Shown in pieces: positions 8,699 to 21,519 of a DNA stretch of 64,000 bases; position 1 is the stretch's first letter; every line of letters begins with the position of its first letter. The notes below the pieces were generated by a model. That model had not been told where the DNA came from, made no database searches, and was given only the letters and a program-made list of their open reading frames with translations. The DNA is taken from positions 276,385-340,384 of the forward strand of contig CALVNH010000001.1 of NCBI GenBank assembly GCA_944349635.1, written 5' to 3'. The stretch is from an uncultured Clostridia bacterium (GTDB taxonomy: Bacteria; Bacillota; Clostridia; Christensenellales; CAG-917). The translations under genes were made by a program, and so were the position numbers.

Positions 8699-9537
8699 AC
8701 CAGCCCTCCGAACATGAGTTTGTCAAGCGCACCGACAAAATAATATCGGTCCAACAGTATGGCGACAAAAAACGCCGTAACGACGAAAAACGCTATCACG
8801 TCCGCAACGCGAAGTTTCATGACTTTCATCTTGGTGCGCTTGTCCGTCGCGTTGTAACAACGCGCGTCCATGGCGAAAGCCAGTTCGTCGGCACGGCGGA
8901 AAGAGTTGACAAAGAGAGGAATGAGCACGGGCAGCAACGCTTTCGCGCGGGCAATGAGTCCGCCCGTGTCGAAAGACGCTCCGCGTGCTTTCTGCGCGGA
9001 AACGATTTTGCCCGTTTCTTCGAAGAGCGTGGGAATAAACCGCAGTGCTATGCTCATTATCATGGCGATATCGTGCACGGGAACCTTGATGAACTTCAGA
9101 GGTTTCATAAGGCTTTCCATGCCGTCGGAGATTTCCACGGGCGTGGTCGTCAGCGAAAGCAATGATGCTCCCGAAATCAACAAAACGAGCCTTAAAGTCA
9201 TCTTTATGGTGGTATGAACTGCCGTATCGGTGATGTGAAGAGATTTCCAACTCCACAAAACCGTACCTTCGTTAATCATAAAAAGATTTATTACCGCGGC
9301 AAATACCACAATGAAAAGCACCGCCCTCACGGATTTGAGAACGGAGAGCATAGGCAATCTCGCAAGCAGAATGACAAGGAGCAGAAATGCCGCCGTCAGC
9401 ATAAAGCCGAAATAGGTGTTGACGAAAAATATTGCCACGACGAACATCACCGTGAGCACGAGTTTGATTCTTGCGTCGAGACGGTGAATGACTGAATCGA
9501 CGGGATAGTATTGTCCGAAAGCTATGTCCTTAAACAT
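8695..9537 (-). CDS. ecfT: ECF transporter transmembrane (T) component
   Basis: A 280-residue integral membrane protein that couples the two ECF ATPases to exchangeable substrate-binding S components for vitamin uptake. It starts MFKDIAFGQYYPVDSVIHRLDARIK, the typical T-component opening, has about five hydrophobic helices, and carries an ARG coupling motif (QKARGASF) near residue 186. It overlaps ecfA2 by 8 bases. No S component is encoded in this operon, so it should be a shared group II module; one likely partner is the S component at 58946-59662. Confidence 0.96.
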   Translation of the reverse strand: MFKDIAFGQYYPVDSVIHRLDARIKLVLTVMFVVAIFFVNTYFGFMLTAAFLLLVILLARLPMLSVLKSVRAVLFIVVFAAVINLFMINEGTVLWSWKSLHITDTAVHTTIKMTLRLVLLISGASLLSLTTTPVEISDGMESLMKPLKFIKVPVHDIAMIMSIALRFIPTLFEETGKIVSAQKARGASFDTGGLIARAKALLPVLIPLFVNSFRRADELAFAMDARCYNATDKRTKMKVMKLRVADVIAFFVVTAFFVAILLDRYYFVGALDKLMFGGLV

Positions 9538-10420
9538 TTTCGTCCCCCGCCTTTGTATTTCCGTCCGATTTGTCTTTGCGGTATTTCACTAGTCCGTTCA
9601 CCAACGCGCGCCTCGTGACGACGGTTTTTTCGAGTGATATTCCGCGCGCCGCAAGAGCGTCGACGATTTTTGCCGCGGTGGGCAAATCCAGCCCGGCTTC
9701 CGCCGCCTTTTCCCTGTCGCCGAAAACCTCTTCGGGTGTGCCGTCCGCGACTATTCTGCCGTCTTTCAACGCAACGATTCTGCTTGCCGTTTCGGCAAGG
9801 TCGTCCATATAGTGCGAGACCATTACCACGGTGGGACTGACTTCGGCTTTCAGCTTCAAGATGAGTTCGAGGATTTCTCTCCTGCCCGCGGGGTCGAGTC
9901 CCGCGACGGGTTCGTCCAGCACGAGAATGCGCGGTTCCATGGCGATTACGCCCGCTATCGCCGCTCTTCTCTTCTCTCCTCCCGAAAGTTCGAAGGGGCT
10001 TCTGCCTGCGAATTCGTCGTAAGGCAGCCCCACGACTTCCATGGCGCGGCGCACCCTGCGGTCGATTTCGTCTTTGGGGAGTTTCATGTTTTTGGGACCG
10101 AAAGCAACGTCCTTCGCCACGGTGTCTTCGAACAACTGATATTCGGGATACTGAAAAACCATTCCCACTCTGAACCGCAGATTTTTCAGGGACTTCTTCT
10201 TAGAAGCGTCGAGCCCGTCGACAACGACTTCCCCTTCCTGCTTCCTGATAAGACCGTTGAAATGCTGAATGAGCGTGGATTTTCCCGAACCCGTGGCACC
10301 CACAAGTCCCACGAATTCGCCTTCCTCGATTTGCAGACTGACGTTGTCGAGAGCTTTCTTTTCGTACGGCGTCTTCTTGGAGTAGACATAAGTCAGATTT
10401 TTTATGCTAATTGCCGACAT
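9530..10420 (-). CDS. ecfA2: ECF transporter ATP-binding protein EcfA2
   Basis: A 296-residue ABC ATPase. Walker A is GATGSGKST (about residues 37-45), the signature is LSGGEKRR, and Walker B with the family-typical tail is LVLDEPVAGLDPAGRRE. The LDPAGR wording and the TPYEKKALDNV opening are characteristic of EcfA2 rather than EcfA1. It forms a heterodimer with EcfA1 and drives vitamin import through EcfT. It overlaps both neighbours in frame-shifted fashion, supporting one operon. Confidence 0.95.
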   Translation of the reverse strand: MSAISIKNLTYVYSKKTPYEKKALDNVSLQIEEGEFVGLVGATGSGKSTLIQHFNGLIRKQEGEVVVDGLDASKKKSLKNLRFRVGMVFQYPEYQLFEDTVAKDVAFGPKNMKLPKDEIDRRVRRAMEVVGLPYDEFAGRSPFELSGGEKRRAAIAGVIAMEPRILVLDEPVAGLDPAGRREILELILKLKAEVSPTVVMVSHYMDDLAETASRIVALKDGRIVADGTPEEVFGDREKAAEAGLDLPTAAKIVDALAARGISLEKTVVTRRALVNGLVKYRKDKSDGNTKAGDENV

Positions 10421-11235
10421 AAGCCCTCCACCAGTTCTTCTTCCGTGACTACGGTATCGTCAAAGACGAATCCCGCCTCGCCGAGTTCCCTTGCGACGGC
10501 CGCGGCCGGAGGAAGACAGAGTCCGCACTCTTCCGGAACGGAGGACGCGAACACCTCTTTCGGGGTGCCGTCCGCCGCGATTTTGCCCTTTTTGAGCACT
10601 ATTATCCTGTCCGCCAACACGGCTTCGTCCATGTTGTGCGTGATGGAAATGACGGTTATGCCCGAACGGTTGAGCGCTTCGGCGACCTGCATTATTTCCC
10701 GTCTTCCCTCGGGGTCTAGCATGGAGGTGGACTCGTCGAAAACTAGCACCTCGGGCTTCATCGCGAGCACTCCCGCAATCGCAACTCTCTGCTTCTGTCC
10801 GCCCGAAAGTTTGCTTGCGCTGCGGCCTCGGTAATCCGACATTCCCACGACGTCGAGAGCCCAGTTCACTCTCTCGACAATCTCCTCCCGCGGAACGCCG
10901 ATGTTTTCGGGACCGAAAGCGACGTCGTCTTCGATAATGGTCGCCACGGTCTGGTTGTCGGGGTTCTGGAACACCATACCGACCTTTTTCCGGATTTCGA
11001 AGGTGTTGTTTTCGTCGCGGGTATCCATGCCGTCTATCACTACGCTGCCCGACGACGGAACGTACAACCCGTTCAGCAGTTTGGCAAGTGTGCTCTTTCC
11101 GCTGCCGTTCATGCCCGCAAGCACGACGAACTCGCCTTTTTCCACGGTGAAAGAGACGTTGCGCAAGGCGCGCAACGCCCGACCGTCTCCGGAGCGGTAC
11201 GAATAACTGACTGCGGACAATTCTATCTGCGACAT
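10402..11235 (-). CDS. ecfA1: ECF transporter ATP-binding protein EcfA1
   Basis: A 277-residue ABC ATPase using the ATG at 11235 (MSQIELSAVSYSY), which fits the family N-terminus; the frame remains open upstream to 11373 but that extension is Arg/Phe-rich and not family-like. Walker A is GMNGSGKST, signature LSGGQKQR, and Walker B LVFDESTSMLDPEGR, the form typical of EcfA1. It is the first gene of the shared ECF module. The start has a poor ribosome-binding site, so the exact start is less certain than the identity. Confidence 0.93.
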   Translation of the reverse strand: MSQIELSAVSYSYRSGDGRALRALRNVSFTVEKGEFVVLAGMNGSGKSTLAKLLNGLYVPSSGSVVIDGMDTRDENNTFEIRKKVGMVFQNPDNQTVATIIEDDVAFGPENIGVPREEIVERVNWALDVVGMSDYRGRSASKLSGGQKQRVAIAGVLAMKPEVLVFDESTSMLDPEGRREIMQVAEALNRSGITVISITHNMDEAVLADRIIVLKKGKIAADGTPKEVFASSVPEECGLCLPPAAAVARELGEAGFVFDDTVVTEEELVEGLCRQLA

Positions 11236-11390
11236 ACGCGGATATTCTAGCATAAAGCCGCAAAAATGAAAAGTAAAACGCACACAAAACGGAAAGGTAA
11301 AGGCACGGCGGCGCCGTTCGCGGAACAATCCGACGCCGAAACCGCACGTATGCACGCAAATGCGCGCGCGCAAATTTTGTCTTTCAATGA

Positions 11391-15014
<3,624 letters not shown>

Positions 15015-15044
15015 GCGCTTACGCCTGTCGGTCAAGCAAACACG

Positions 15045-15079
15045 AAAACCCCGTCCGATTCGGACGGGGTTTTGATTTT
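15045..15079 (+). terminator. Rho-independent terminator of nifJ
   Basis: AAAACCCCGTCCG-ATT-CGGACGGGGTTTT hairpin followed by GATTTT. The A-rich left flank means it could also work for the convergent gene at 15152-15982. Confidence 0.9.
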
Positions 15080-15151
15080 CCGGGTTTGATTTGTTTCAGT
15101 TTTGCCGCACTGCTTTTACCTGAACGCACCGTTCCGAAGCAAACCGTCAAA

Positions 15152-15982
15152 TCAAAGATCGAGGCCTATCCTCGTTGCGGGCACTTTGCCCTCGAGAATG
15201 TCCTTTATGCTGTAACGGCTGCTTGCAATGATTACACGCGTTCCGTTTTTCAGCGGTTCTTTGATGTATTCCAGCTTGGCACGCGCTCCGTGCGCTCCTT
15301 TGCGGGAAGCACCCGAACAGTGCGATTGCAATTCCTCCACATTGGAAATGAGCTCGTAAACGTCCTTGCCGCTCACTTTTTCGATAAGAGAGCCTTCGTC
15401 GTCGGGATTGAGATAAATTCCTTCCGTGGTTGTGAGAATGAGCAGAGTCTTGCACTTGACAAGGCAGGCAATCTGGCTTGCCGTTTCGTCGTTGTCCACG
15501 CATTCGATGGCTTTACCGCGTTCGGCGCGGACTTTGACAATCTCGTGTTTGCGGTTCTCCTCGTCGCTGACGGGGTCGTTGTAGTTCACGATGGGAATGG
15601 CGTTCTGCCCTGGGCAACGGCACAGCATTTCAAAGAGGTGTTCGCGTTTCTCCGCGTCGTTGAAGTGCTGATGTTCGACAAGAATCTGCCTCACGCTGAA
15701 ACGGCTGTCTATGAACTGCCTGTACGTCTGCATGAGAATGGACTGTCCCTGCGCGGAATAGTCTGTCTTGTTGTCCTCGTCGGAGCCGTGCAAATCCCTG
15801 CCTGTACGTTTGATGTAATCAAGCCTGCCTATCTCCGTGGCTCCCGAAGTGACCCAGATGTACCCGGGACGCAACTCGCGCGAAAGACGGGCTATGATGT
15901 TGTAGTTCATATCCTGATACTCGCGGTCGATGAGCGCCATCGAGCCAATCTTGCCCACAAGTTCGATGTCGAAATTCGCCAT
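15152..15982 (-). CDS. Amino acid kinase family protein, glutamate 5-kinase-like
   Basis: A 276-residue protein of the amino acid kinase fold (glutamate, aspartate and uridylate kinases). Glutamate 5-kinase-like landmarks are GKIGS near residue 10, WVTSGATEIG near 43, SAQGQ near 76, IVNYNDPVSDEE near 140, DNDETAS near 168, LLILTTTEGIY near 183 and GASRKGAHGARAKLE near 227, in the position of the GTGGM-TKL loop. Each landmark deviates from ProB consensus and there is no PUA domain or neighbouring proA, so the substrate is uncertain. It is transcribed from a promoter at 16027-16055 through a hairpin-forming leader. Confidence 0.75.
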   Translation of the reverse strand: MANFDIELVGKIGSMALIDREYQDMNYNIIARLSRELRPGYIWVTSGATEIGRLDYIKRTGRDLHGSDEDNKTDYSAQGQSILMQTYRQFIDSRFSVRQILVEHQHFNDAEKREHLFEMLCRCPGQNAIPIVNYNDPVSDEENRKHEIVKVRAERGKAIECVDNDETASQIACLVKCKTLLILTTTEGIYLNPDDEGSLIEKVSGKDVYELISNVEELQSHCSGASRKGAHGARAKLEYIKEPLKNGTRVIIASSRYSIKDILEGKVPATRIGLDL

Positions 15983-15996
15983 TGGAATCCTCGCGT

Positions 15997-16024
15997 AAAA
16001 AAATTGCCACCGTGAGTGGCAATT
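15997..16024 (-). terminator. Terminator-like hairpin in the leader of the amino acid kinase gene
   Basis: On the minus strand AATTGCCAC-TCACG-GTGGCAATT is followed by a run of T. It lies between the predicted promoter and the start codon and begins about where transcription should start, so it is either an attenuator or a 5' stabilising hairpin. Confidence 0.6.
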
Positions 16025-16026
16025 CG

Positions 16027-16055
16027 ATTATATTATATGTTTTTTCAAAAGGCAA
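16027..16055 (-). promoter_or_regulatory. Promoter of the amino acid kinase gene
   Basis: Minus-strand TTGCCT (16050-16055), 17-bp spacer, TATAAT (16027-16032). Confidence 0.6.
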
Positions 16056-16118
16056 CCCTTTGCGTGCAGTAACCCGTCGAAAGAGAGCCCGTTCAAGACG
16101 GATACGGTCTGATATGTT

Positions 16119-18587
16119 TCAGGCTTCCGTCTTTTCCGCTTTGAGAATGAGTTTGCCGTCAACGACTTCCCAGAGATTGCCGTCGAGAGCAAGGTTGTCC
16201 GTCTTGCCCACCCAGTCCCAGTTGTCGTAATTTGACGCATCGGTGGTTTTCAACGCTTCGATTACGGGAGTGTCCTCACCGGGAACGTATGCCGCCCCGT
16301 TGAGCGTCACGCCGTTGCCTTCCGCGACGTAACACTTGGTGTATTCGTCTTTCGCACTGTCGAACCTGCCCACCAGCACGCCCGTTTCGTTGGTGCCGTC
16401 TTTGTTGACGACAACGACGTTGCCGTTGACAAACAACCTGCCGCATTTCACGCCGCCCGCCGTTCTGCCGATTGCCGCGCCGGCATTGACTTCCGTGGAG
16501 GAACCGTCCGCAACCGTGACCGTCACCGTGCCTTTGAAGTAGCACGCCGCCACGTTCCCCGACGTGGTACCGCCCGTATTTATCGTATATCCGACCGCGC
16601 CGCCCGCATACACGCTTCCGCGCGTCGCGGAGCTTTCCGCCACGACGTTCACGAAAGCTTTACAGTTGGACACGGCGGCTTCGTTTCTGCCGACGATGCC
16701 ACCGACTCGGACAACGGTTCCGCTTGCCGAAATTGCGGCATTGCTTCCGTTTTCAAGCACGAAATCGCTTTCCAACGTGCTTGCTCCCGCTCTCGCCGTC
16801 ACGCCGCCCGCATAGGCTTCGTATCCTTCTGCGCGGACAGCTCCTCCGAGCGACACTCCCGTCGAAGTGATTTTGGCATTGTCCGTTCTGCCTGCCACAC
16901 CGCCCGCATACGCTTCCGCCGTCGCGACGACGTTGATTCCGCCCGCACCGACGTTCACGTCACAACCGTTCACGGTGCCCGCACCCAGCGTACCCGCCAT
17001 TCCGCCGACATACGCCCTTTCGGCGCCGGCAATCGCGACGGCCGTTTCCGCCGTGCACCCGGATATATTGCTTCCTTTGCCCGCGGTTGCGACCAACGCT
17101 CCCGCGTACACGCTCTTGCCGTGCGCGTCCAACGGCTGAACGGAAGACCCGAGGGTAAGCGTCGCGGTGCATTTTTCCACGGTGCCATAATTGTACGCCG
17201 CTATGCCTGCAATACGCACGGAATCCGCGGAGTCCGCACCCGAAACGTAAGCACTCCAACCTTCCACCGAGGTGACGACGACGTTGAGTTCCTTCACCGT
17301 GCCGGAGTTCGCACCCAACAATGCAATTTCACTTCCCGCGACAAAAGCCATGTTAATCGTATGATTTCCGCCGTATAAAGTGCCGTTAAATGCGTTTTCT
17401 TTGTTATAAAGCGGGGATACGGCGGTCAACGCAAGGTCGGATTCGATGTGAATGTTGGCATTGAGATATTCCGCTTTCGCAGTCTCGTCGTCGCCGCTCA
17501 GCACCGTCGCCAGAGTCTGTGCGAATGTCTCGAATTCCTGTGCGGAAGAGACTGTTATCTTGCGCACCCATTTGGCTTTGAGCACGAGTTTGCCGTCGGA
17601 AGTATCGGAAGGTTTCACTATGTTCTCCGTGACGGCGGACGCACCAGAATTGTCGGCGCCTTCCGCTGTGTCGAAAAACACGAACTTCACCTCGCGCGTC
17701 ACGGTATTCCCGTCGGAGTCCTCCGTTTCCTTTTCGTAATACCAGTAAAGGAAATCGTAATCGGGGTGTGTGGGATTGACGGCTATCTTGTCTATCGTGT
17801 CTCCCTGACGGAGTTCGATGGTCGCGGGAATATCGGACGCACCGTCCTTATCCGCGGCGAACTCCACCTCATAGACGGGCAACTGACTGTAAAACATCGG
17901 ATAAAGCGTCAGGGTTTCGTCCAGAGAAAACTTGGAATTGAGTTTGAGCGAAGACGCCGCCGCTCCCGCTTTCAGCGATTGCGTGAGCGCGGCGCGCTTG
18001 CCGTCCTTGTCGTAATAGTAAAAATAGAGAAAATAATCCGTTTCGACGGGGTTGCCCGATGCGTCTTTGACGGAAGGCAACGCGGAGACGGTTACCGCGT
18101 CCGAATCGAAAGTGGTGGTCAGCGTGTCGTATTCCATCACTATTTGTTCGGCCGTATATGTGTTGTTGGGATTGTTCGGGTCGATTGCCGCCAGATTGTG
18201 AGAATACTTCTTTGCTTCGAAAACGGCGGTAAGCGTGAGATTGGACGTCACGGGAGTGGAAAAATCGTACGATTTTTCGCCGTCCGCCGACCAGAACTTG
18301 AACGTGTATCCTTTTTTGTAGGGAATCGCGTGTTCGCCCGTCGCGGAGTTCACGGGAGGTCTGACGGTGGAGCCGTAAAGTACTCCCGTCAGAGTGTATT
18401 GGGAGAAATCCAGCTCTCCGTCGGCGTTGAACGTCACGGTGAAAGTGGCGCCTTCGGGCTTGTTGCCCTCTCCGCCGCTGCCGCCGTTCGTAGAACCGCC
18501 GCCGGTTTTGTTGTCGCAAGCGACAAATGCCACCGCAACCACGGCGACGAGCACCGCAACCAAAATAACCAACAAGACTTTTTTCAT
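16119..18587 (-). CDS. Large surface lipoprotein with InlB-type and GLUG-like repeats
   Basis: An 822-residue secreted lipoprotein. It starts with a hydrophobic signal peptide ending in a lipobox (AFVACD, cysteine near residue 28), then a Gly/Ser/Asn-rich linker. Residues of about 50-130 resemble a Listeria-Bacteroides (InlB B) repeat: a FNADG...GYTFKFW pattern ending in LTLTAVFEAK. Further such repeats follow to about residue 340. The C-terminal half is a run of short Gly-rich repeats (VGGMAG, AGGVAG, VGGIVG, AGGAVG) like GLUG motifs, which usually form elongated adhesin-like structures. Function is probably at the cell surface, partner unknown. AAAGGA precedes the ATG. No operon partner is evident. 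Confidence 0.85.
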   Translation of the reverse strand: MKKVLLVILVAVLVAVVAVAFVACDNKTGGGSTNGGSGGEGNKPEGATFTVTFNADGELDFSQYTLTGVLYGSTVRPPVNSATGEHAIPYKKGYTFKFWSADGEKSYDFSTPVTSNLTLTAVFEAKKYSHNLAAIDPNNPNNTYTAEQIVMEYDTLTTTFDSDAVTVSALPSVKDASGNPVETDYFLYFYYYDKDGKRAALTQSLKAGAAASSLKLNSKFSLDETLTLYPMFYSQLPVYEVEFAADKDGASDIPATIELRQGDTIDKIAVNPTHPDYDFLYWYYEKETEDSDGNTVTREVKFVFFDTAEGADNSGASAVTENIVKPSDTSDGKLVLKAKWVRKITVSSAQEFETFAQTLATVLSGDDETAKAEYLNANIHIESDLALTAVSPLYNKENAFNGTLYGGNHTINMAFVAGSEIALLGANSGTVKELNVVVTSVEGWSAYVSGADSADSVRIAGIAAYNYGTVEKCTATLTLGSSVQPLDAHGKSVYAGALVATAGKGSNISGCTAETAVAIAGAERAYVGGMAGTLGAGTVNGCDVNVGAGGINVVATAEAYAGGVAGRTDNAKITSTGVSLGGAVRAEGYEAYAGGVTARAGASTLESDFVLENGSNAAISASGTVVRVGGIVGRNEAAVSNCKAFVNVVAESSATRGSVYAGGAVGYTINTGGTTSGNVAACYFKGTVTVTVADGSSTEVNAGAAIGRTAGGVKCGRLFVNGNVVVVNKDGTNETGVLVGRFDSAKDEYTKCYVAEGNGVTLNGAAYVPGEDTPVIEALKTTDASNYDNWDWVGKTDNLALDGNLWEVVDGKLILKAEKTEA

Positions 18588-18741
18588 AAGTTCCTTTCGA
18601 AAGTTGCCGAGAAGAGAGCAAATCTCCCTCCCCTCGACGCCTTTCGGAAATTAGTTTCCGTTATATTCACTTCAATATACCCGCGCGCACGTTAAACCCG
18701 CATTAAAAGCACATTAAAAGTCTGCGCGCACGAGACGGGAA

Positions 18742-20130
18742 TCACTCTTCCTGCGTTTCGACCGGTTCGGAAATCACGATTTCCTCGAATTCTTCGTTTC
18801 GGTCGGCGATTTCGTTTGCCTGCCTCATCATTTCGGACCTGGCGTTCTCTTTTGCCGCGATTTTGTCGATGACGCGCAGAATCACGTCCAGACCCTGATG
18901 CATAACGTCGACGTCGAATCTCTCGGGCACGTCGTAGAAGGTGTGATAATACTGCGTGAGCACGGGGTTCTGCGCCGCGAAAGTTATGCTCTTCACACCC
19001 GCTTTCGTCATAGGAGTGGAATCACAACCGCCCACGGGATTCTTCATTCTGGAAGGCTTCTCGATTCCGCTCTCCTTCATTGCTTCGAAGAACATGTCTT
19101 CCAGTTCCTTGTCAAATCTGGTGAACTGCCACACGTCGCCGTTGATGACCTCGAAATGGTCCTTGTCGGCGATTGAGTCGATGTTGATGTTGTAGCAGTT
19201 GCGCAATATGTCCTCTCCCTTATGTCTGCGGGTAAAAGCGATGGAGCCGCGCAACCCCGCTTCTTCCGAACCGCAGTTCATGTCGATGATGCGGCAATTT
19301 GCGGGCATGCGGTCGGGGTGTTCCTTGTAATACTTCGTAACGGCATAGGCAAGAGAAATCCCCGTGGCGTTGTCCATTGCACCGGGAGACGCGGTGCGGG
19401 GATTCTTGTCCGCCCACATCGTGATGAAATAGCACCCGGGAATGACGAAAACCGCAAGCAGAACGTAAAGCGCTATTCTGAAATCGGCTGCGCCGTCGAG
19501 AATTTCGTTCATTCTGATGAGTTCGGCCGCCGTCATCGTGCTGTAATCGGGCGAAACGTAAACGTACTTGCAATAAATTATGAACATCGCAAGCGACGCG
19601 ACCGTCAAAAACAGGAAGGAAAGTATGCCCCAGCCCATTTTCACGAAAGCAAGCGCAGGTTTTTGCGCGGAATGCTTCCAGTTCCAGCTGGTGTCGAGGT
19701 GAGCCGACAGCATTATGGTGTAATCGTAATTACCTTTTTTGGGAAGCAGTTCGCCGTAAACGTTTTGCGAGGACTCCTGCGGAAAAACGAAGTCAAACCA
19801 CGTTTTGTAAAGGAATACGCTGCAAACCATCCATACCCACGTCAGCAGACAGACAAAGAAGACCAGCCCGTAAAGCTGTTGGAAATACATTGCCACCGCA
19901 CAGGCAATGCCTATCCAACCGGCATAAGGAATGCCGCCTATGCTGGCTCTCGGAGCAACGAGAAACTTCTCTGTGACGGGCTTGATTCCGATGTCGGAAA
20001 GCTTGTTCGCCATCATTTCGGCAAACTTCTTCTCGCCCTCGGAGCCGGGAAGGCGCGAGCCGATTTCGTTTGCGGCGGTCTGTACGATGCCGTAAGCCTC
20101 GTCGGCATAAGGTTTTGTGTCTTTGTTCAT
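18742..20130 (-). CDS. M28 family zinc peptidase with membrane-spanning insertion
   Basis: A 462-residue protein of the M28 (aminopeptidase Y/Q) fold. Expected zinc ligands are visible in SAHLDTSWNW, GAMDNATG, NCGSEEAGLRGS and the late YYHTFYDVPERFD. Unusually, about four hydrophobic segments interrupt it: two near residues 72-112, one near 165-195 and one near 222-245, all between the N-terminal part and the metal-binding core, so it should be membrane-anchored. The C-terminus is acidic. It lies 66 bases after serS in the leuS-serS-M28 direction with an AGGAGG site. Substrate is unknown. Confidence 0.88.
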   Translation of the reverse strand: MNKDTKPYADEAYGIVQTAANEIGSRLPGSEGEKKFAEMMANKLSDIGIKPVTEKFLVAPRASIGGIPYAGWIGIACAVAMYFQQLYGLVFFVCLLTWVWMVCSVFLYKTWFDFVFPQESSQNVYGELLPKKGNYDYTIMLSAHLDTSWNWKHSAQKPALAFVKMGWGILSFLFLTVASLAMFIIYCKYVYVSPDYSTMTAAELIRMNEILDGAADFRIALYVLLAVFVIPGCYFITMWADKNPRTASPGAMDNATGISLAYAVTKYYKEHPDRMPANCRIIDMNCGSEEAGLRGSIAFTRRHKGEDILRNCYNINIDSIADKDHFEVINGDVWQFTRFDKELEDMFFEAMKESGIEKPSRMKNPVGGCDSTPMTKAGVKSITFAAQNPVLTQYYHTFYDVPERFDVDVMHQGLDVILRVIDKIAAKENARSEMMRQANEIADRNEEFEEIVISEPVETQEE

Positions 20131-20196
20131 AAAATTCCTCCTCTACTGCGGGAAATCAGTCCTGCGCTGTCCGCGGCAGGTCAGCGGAAATCCGCA

Positions 20197-21480
20197 TTAT
20201 TTTCCGATATATTCTCTTCCGCCCATCCATTTGCGAAGCACTTCGGGAACGGTCACGGTGCCGTCCTCGTTCTGGAACTGCTCCACAATCGCGGGAATGA
20301 GTCTCGACGTCGCCAGTCCGCTGCCGTTAAGCGTGTGCACATAGGCGGGTTTGCCCGTCGCGGAATCGCGGTAACGGGTGTTGTTCCTGCGCGCCTGGTA
20401 ATCGTTGGCGTTGGAAACGGAACTGCACTCCTTATAAATGCCCATGCTGGGAATCCAAAGTTCGACGTCGTAGGTTCTCGCCATGGAAGCCGAACAATCT
20501 CCCGCGGCGAGTTTGGACACTCTGAAATGCAACCCCAGATTCTCGACGAGAGCCGCCGCCTTGTTCACCAGTTCCTCGAAAGCTTCCATGCTGTGGTCGG
20601 GGTGAGCGTACTGCACCATTTCCACCTTGTTGAACTGGTGTCCGCGAATCATGCCGCGCTCTTCCGCTCTCGCGCTTCCCGCCTCCTTGCGGTAGCAGGG
20701 GGTGTAGGCAAAGAACTTCATGGGCAGTTTGCTTTCGTCTATGATTTCGCCCGCATACATATTGACCAGCGCCGTTTCCGCGGTGGGAAGCATGAATCTG
20801 TTGCGATGTCTGTCCTCGTCGCAATCCAGCCAATAGACTTCGTCGCTGAATTTGGGGAACTGACCCGCGCCGTATCCGCAGGCGTAATTGAGCTGATGAG
20901 GGGGCAAAATGAACTCGTAACCGTCTTTCAGGTGCTCCTCGATGAAATAGTTGAGCAACGCCCATTCCAGTTGAGCGCCGAGTCCGCGGTAAATCCAGAA
21001 CCCGTTGCCTCCGAGTTTGACGCCGCGCTCGTAATCTATGAGCCCGAGCGACGTGCACAAATCGACGTGATTCTTAATCGGGAAAGAGAACTCCGGCACC
21101 TTGCCCACCACTTTGACAACCTGATTGTTTTCCTTCTCTCCCGGCAACAAATCCGCGTCGGGAATGTTGGGCAGTCTGGACAAAAAGTCCGCGATTCTCT
21201 CCACCAGCGCGCTGACGGCCGCGTCGCTTTCGGCGATTTCGTCGCCGATTTTGCGCATCTCGTCGAATATGGGTTCGACGGGTTTACCCTCTTTTTTGAG
21301 TTTGGGTATCTCTGCGGAAACCTTGTTGCGGCGGGCTTTCAACTGCTCCACCTGAGAGATAATGCTTTTTCTTTCGTTATCCCATGCGATAACGTCCGTG
21401 AAGTCCACTTCGCAACCCTTTTTCGCAAGAGCCGCGGCAACCTCTTCGGGATTCTGTTTGATTCTGACGATATCCAGCAT
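20197..21480 (-). CDS. serS: Seryl-tRNA synthetase
   Basis: A 427-residue class II synthetase charging tRNA-Ser. The start MLDIVRIKQNPEEV is the family norm; the ATG at 21480 lies 8 bases after GGAAGG, and I prefer it to the upstream in-frame GTG at 21489. The N-terminal tRNA-binding coiled coil covers about residues 30-105, followed by class II motif 2 (PCYRKEAGSARAEERGMIRGHQF) region with its key arginines and motif 3 (NGSGLATSRLIPAIVEQ). It begins 39 bases after leuS, so the two synthetases share a transcript. No T-box leader is visible. Confidence 0.96.
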   Translation of the reverse strand: MLDIVRIKQNPEEVAAALAKKGCEVDFTDVIAWDNERKSIISQVEQLKARRNKVSAEIPKLKKEGKPVEPIFDEMRKIGDEIAESDAAVSALVERIADFLSRLPNIPDADLLPGEKENNQVVKVVGKVPEFSFPIKNHVDLCTSLGLIDYERGVKLGGNGFWIYRGLGAQLEWALLNYFIEEHLKDGYEFILPPHQLNYACGYGAGQFPKFSDEVYWLDCDEDRHRNRFMLPTAETALVNMYAGEIIDESKLPMKFFAYTPCYRKEAGSARAEERGMIRGHQFNKVEMVQYAHPDHSMEAFEELVNKAAALVENLGLHFRVSKLAAGDCSASMARTYDVELWIPSMGIYKECSSVSNANDYQARRNNTRYRDSATGKPAYVHTLNGSGLATSRLIPAIVEQFQNEDGTVTVPEVLRKWMGGREYIGK

Positions 21481-21519
21481 AATATTCACCTTCCGCCGTA
21501 GGGCGCATTAAATTCTTTG

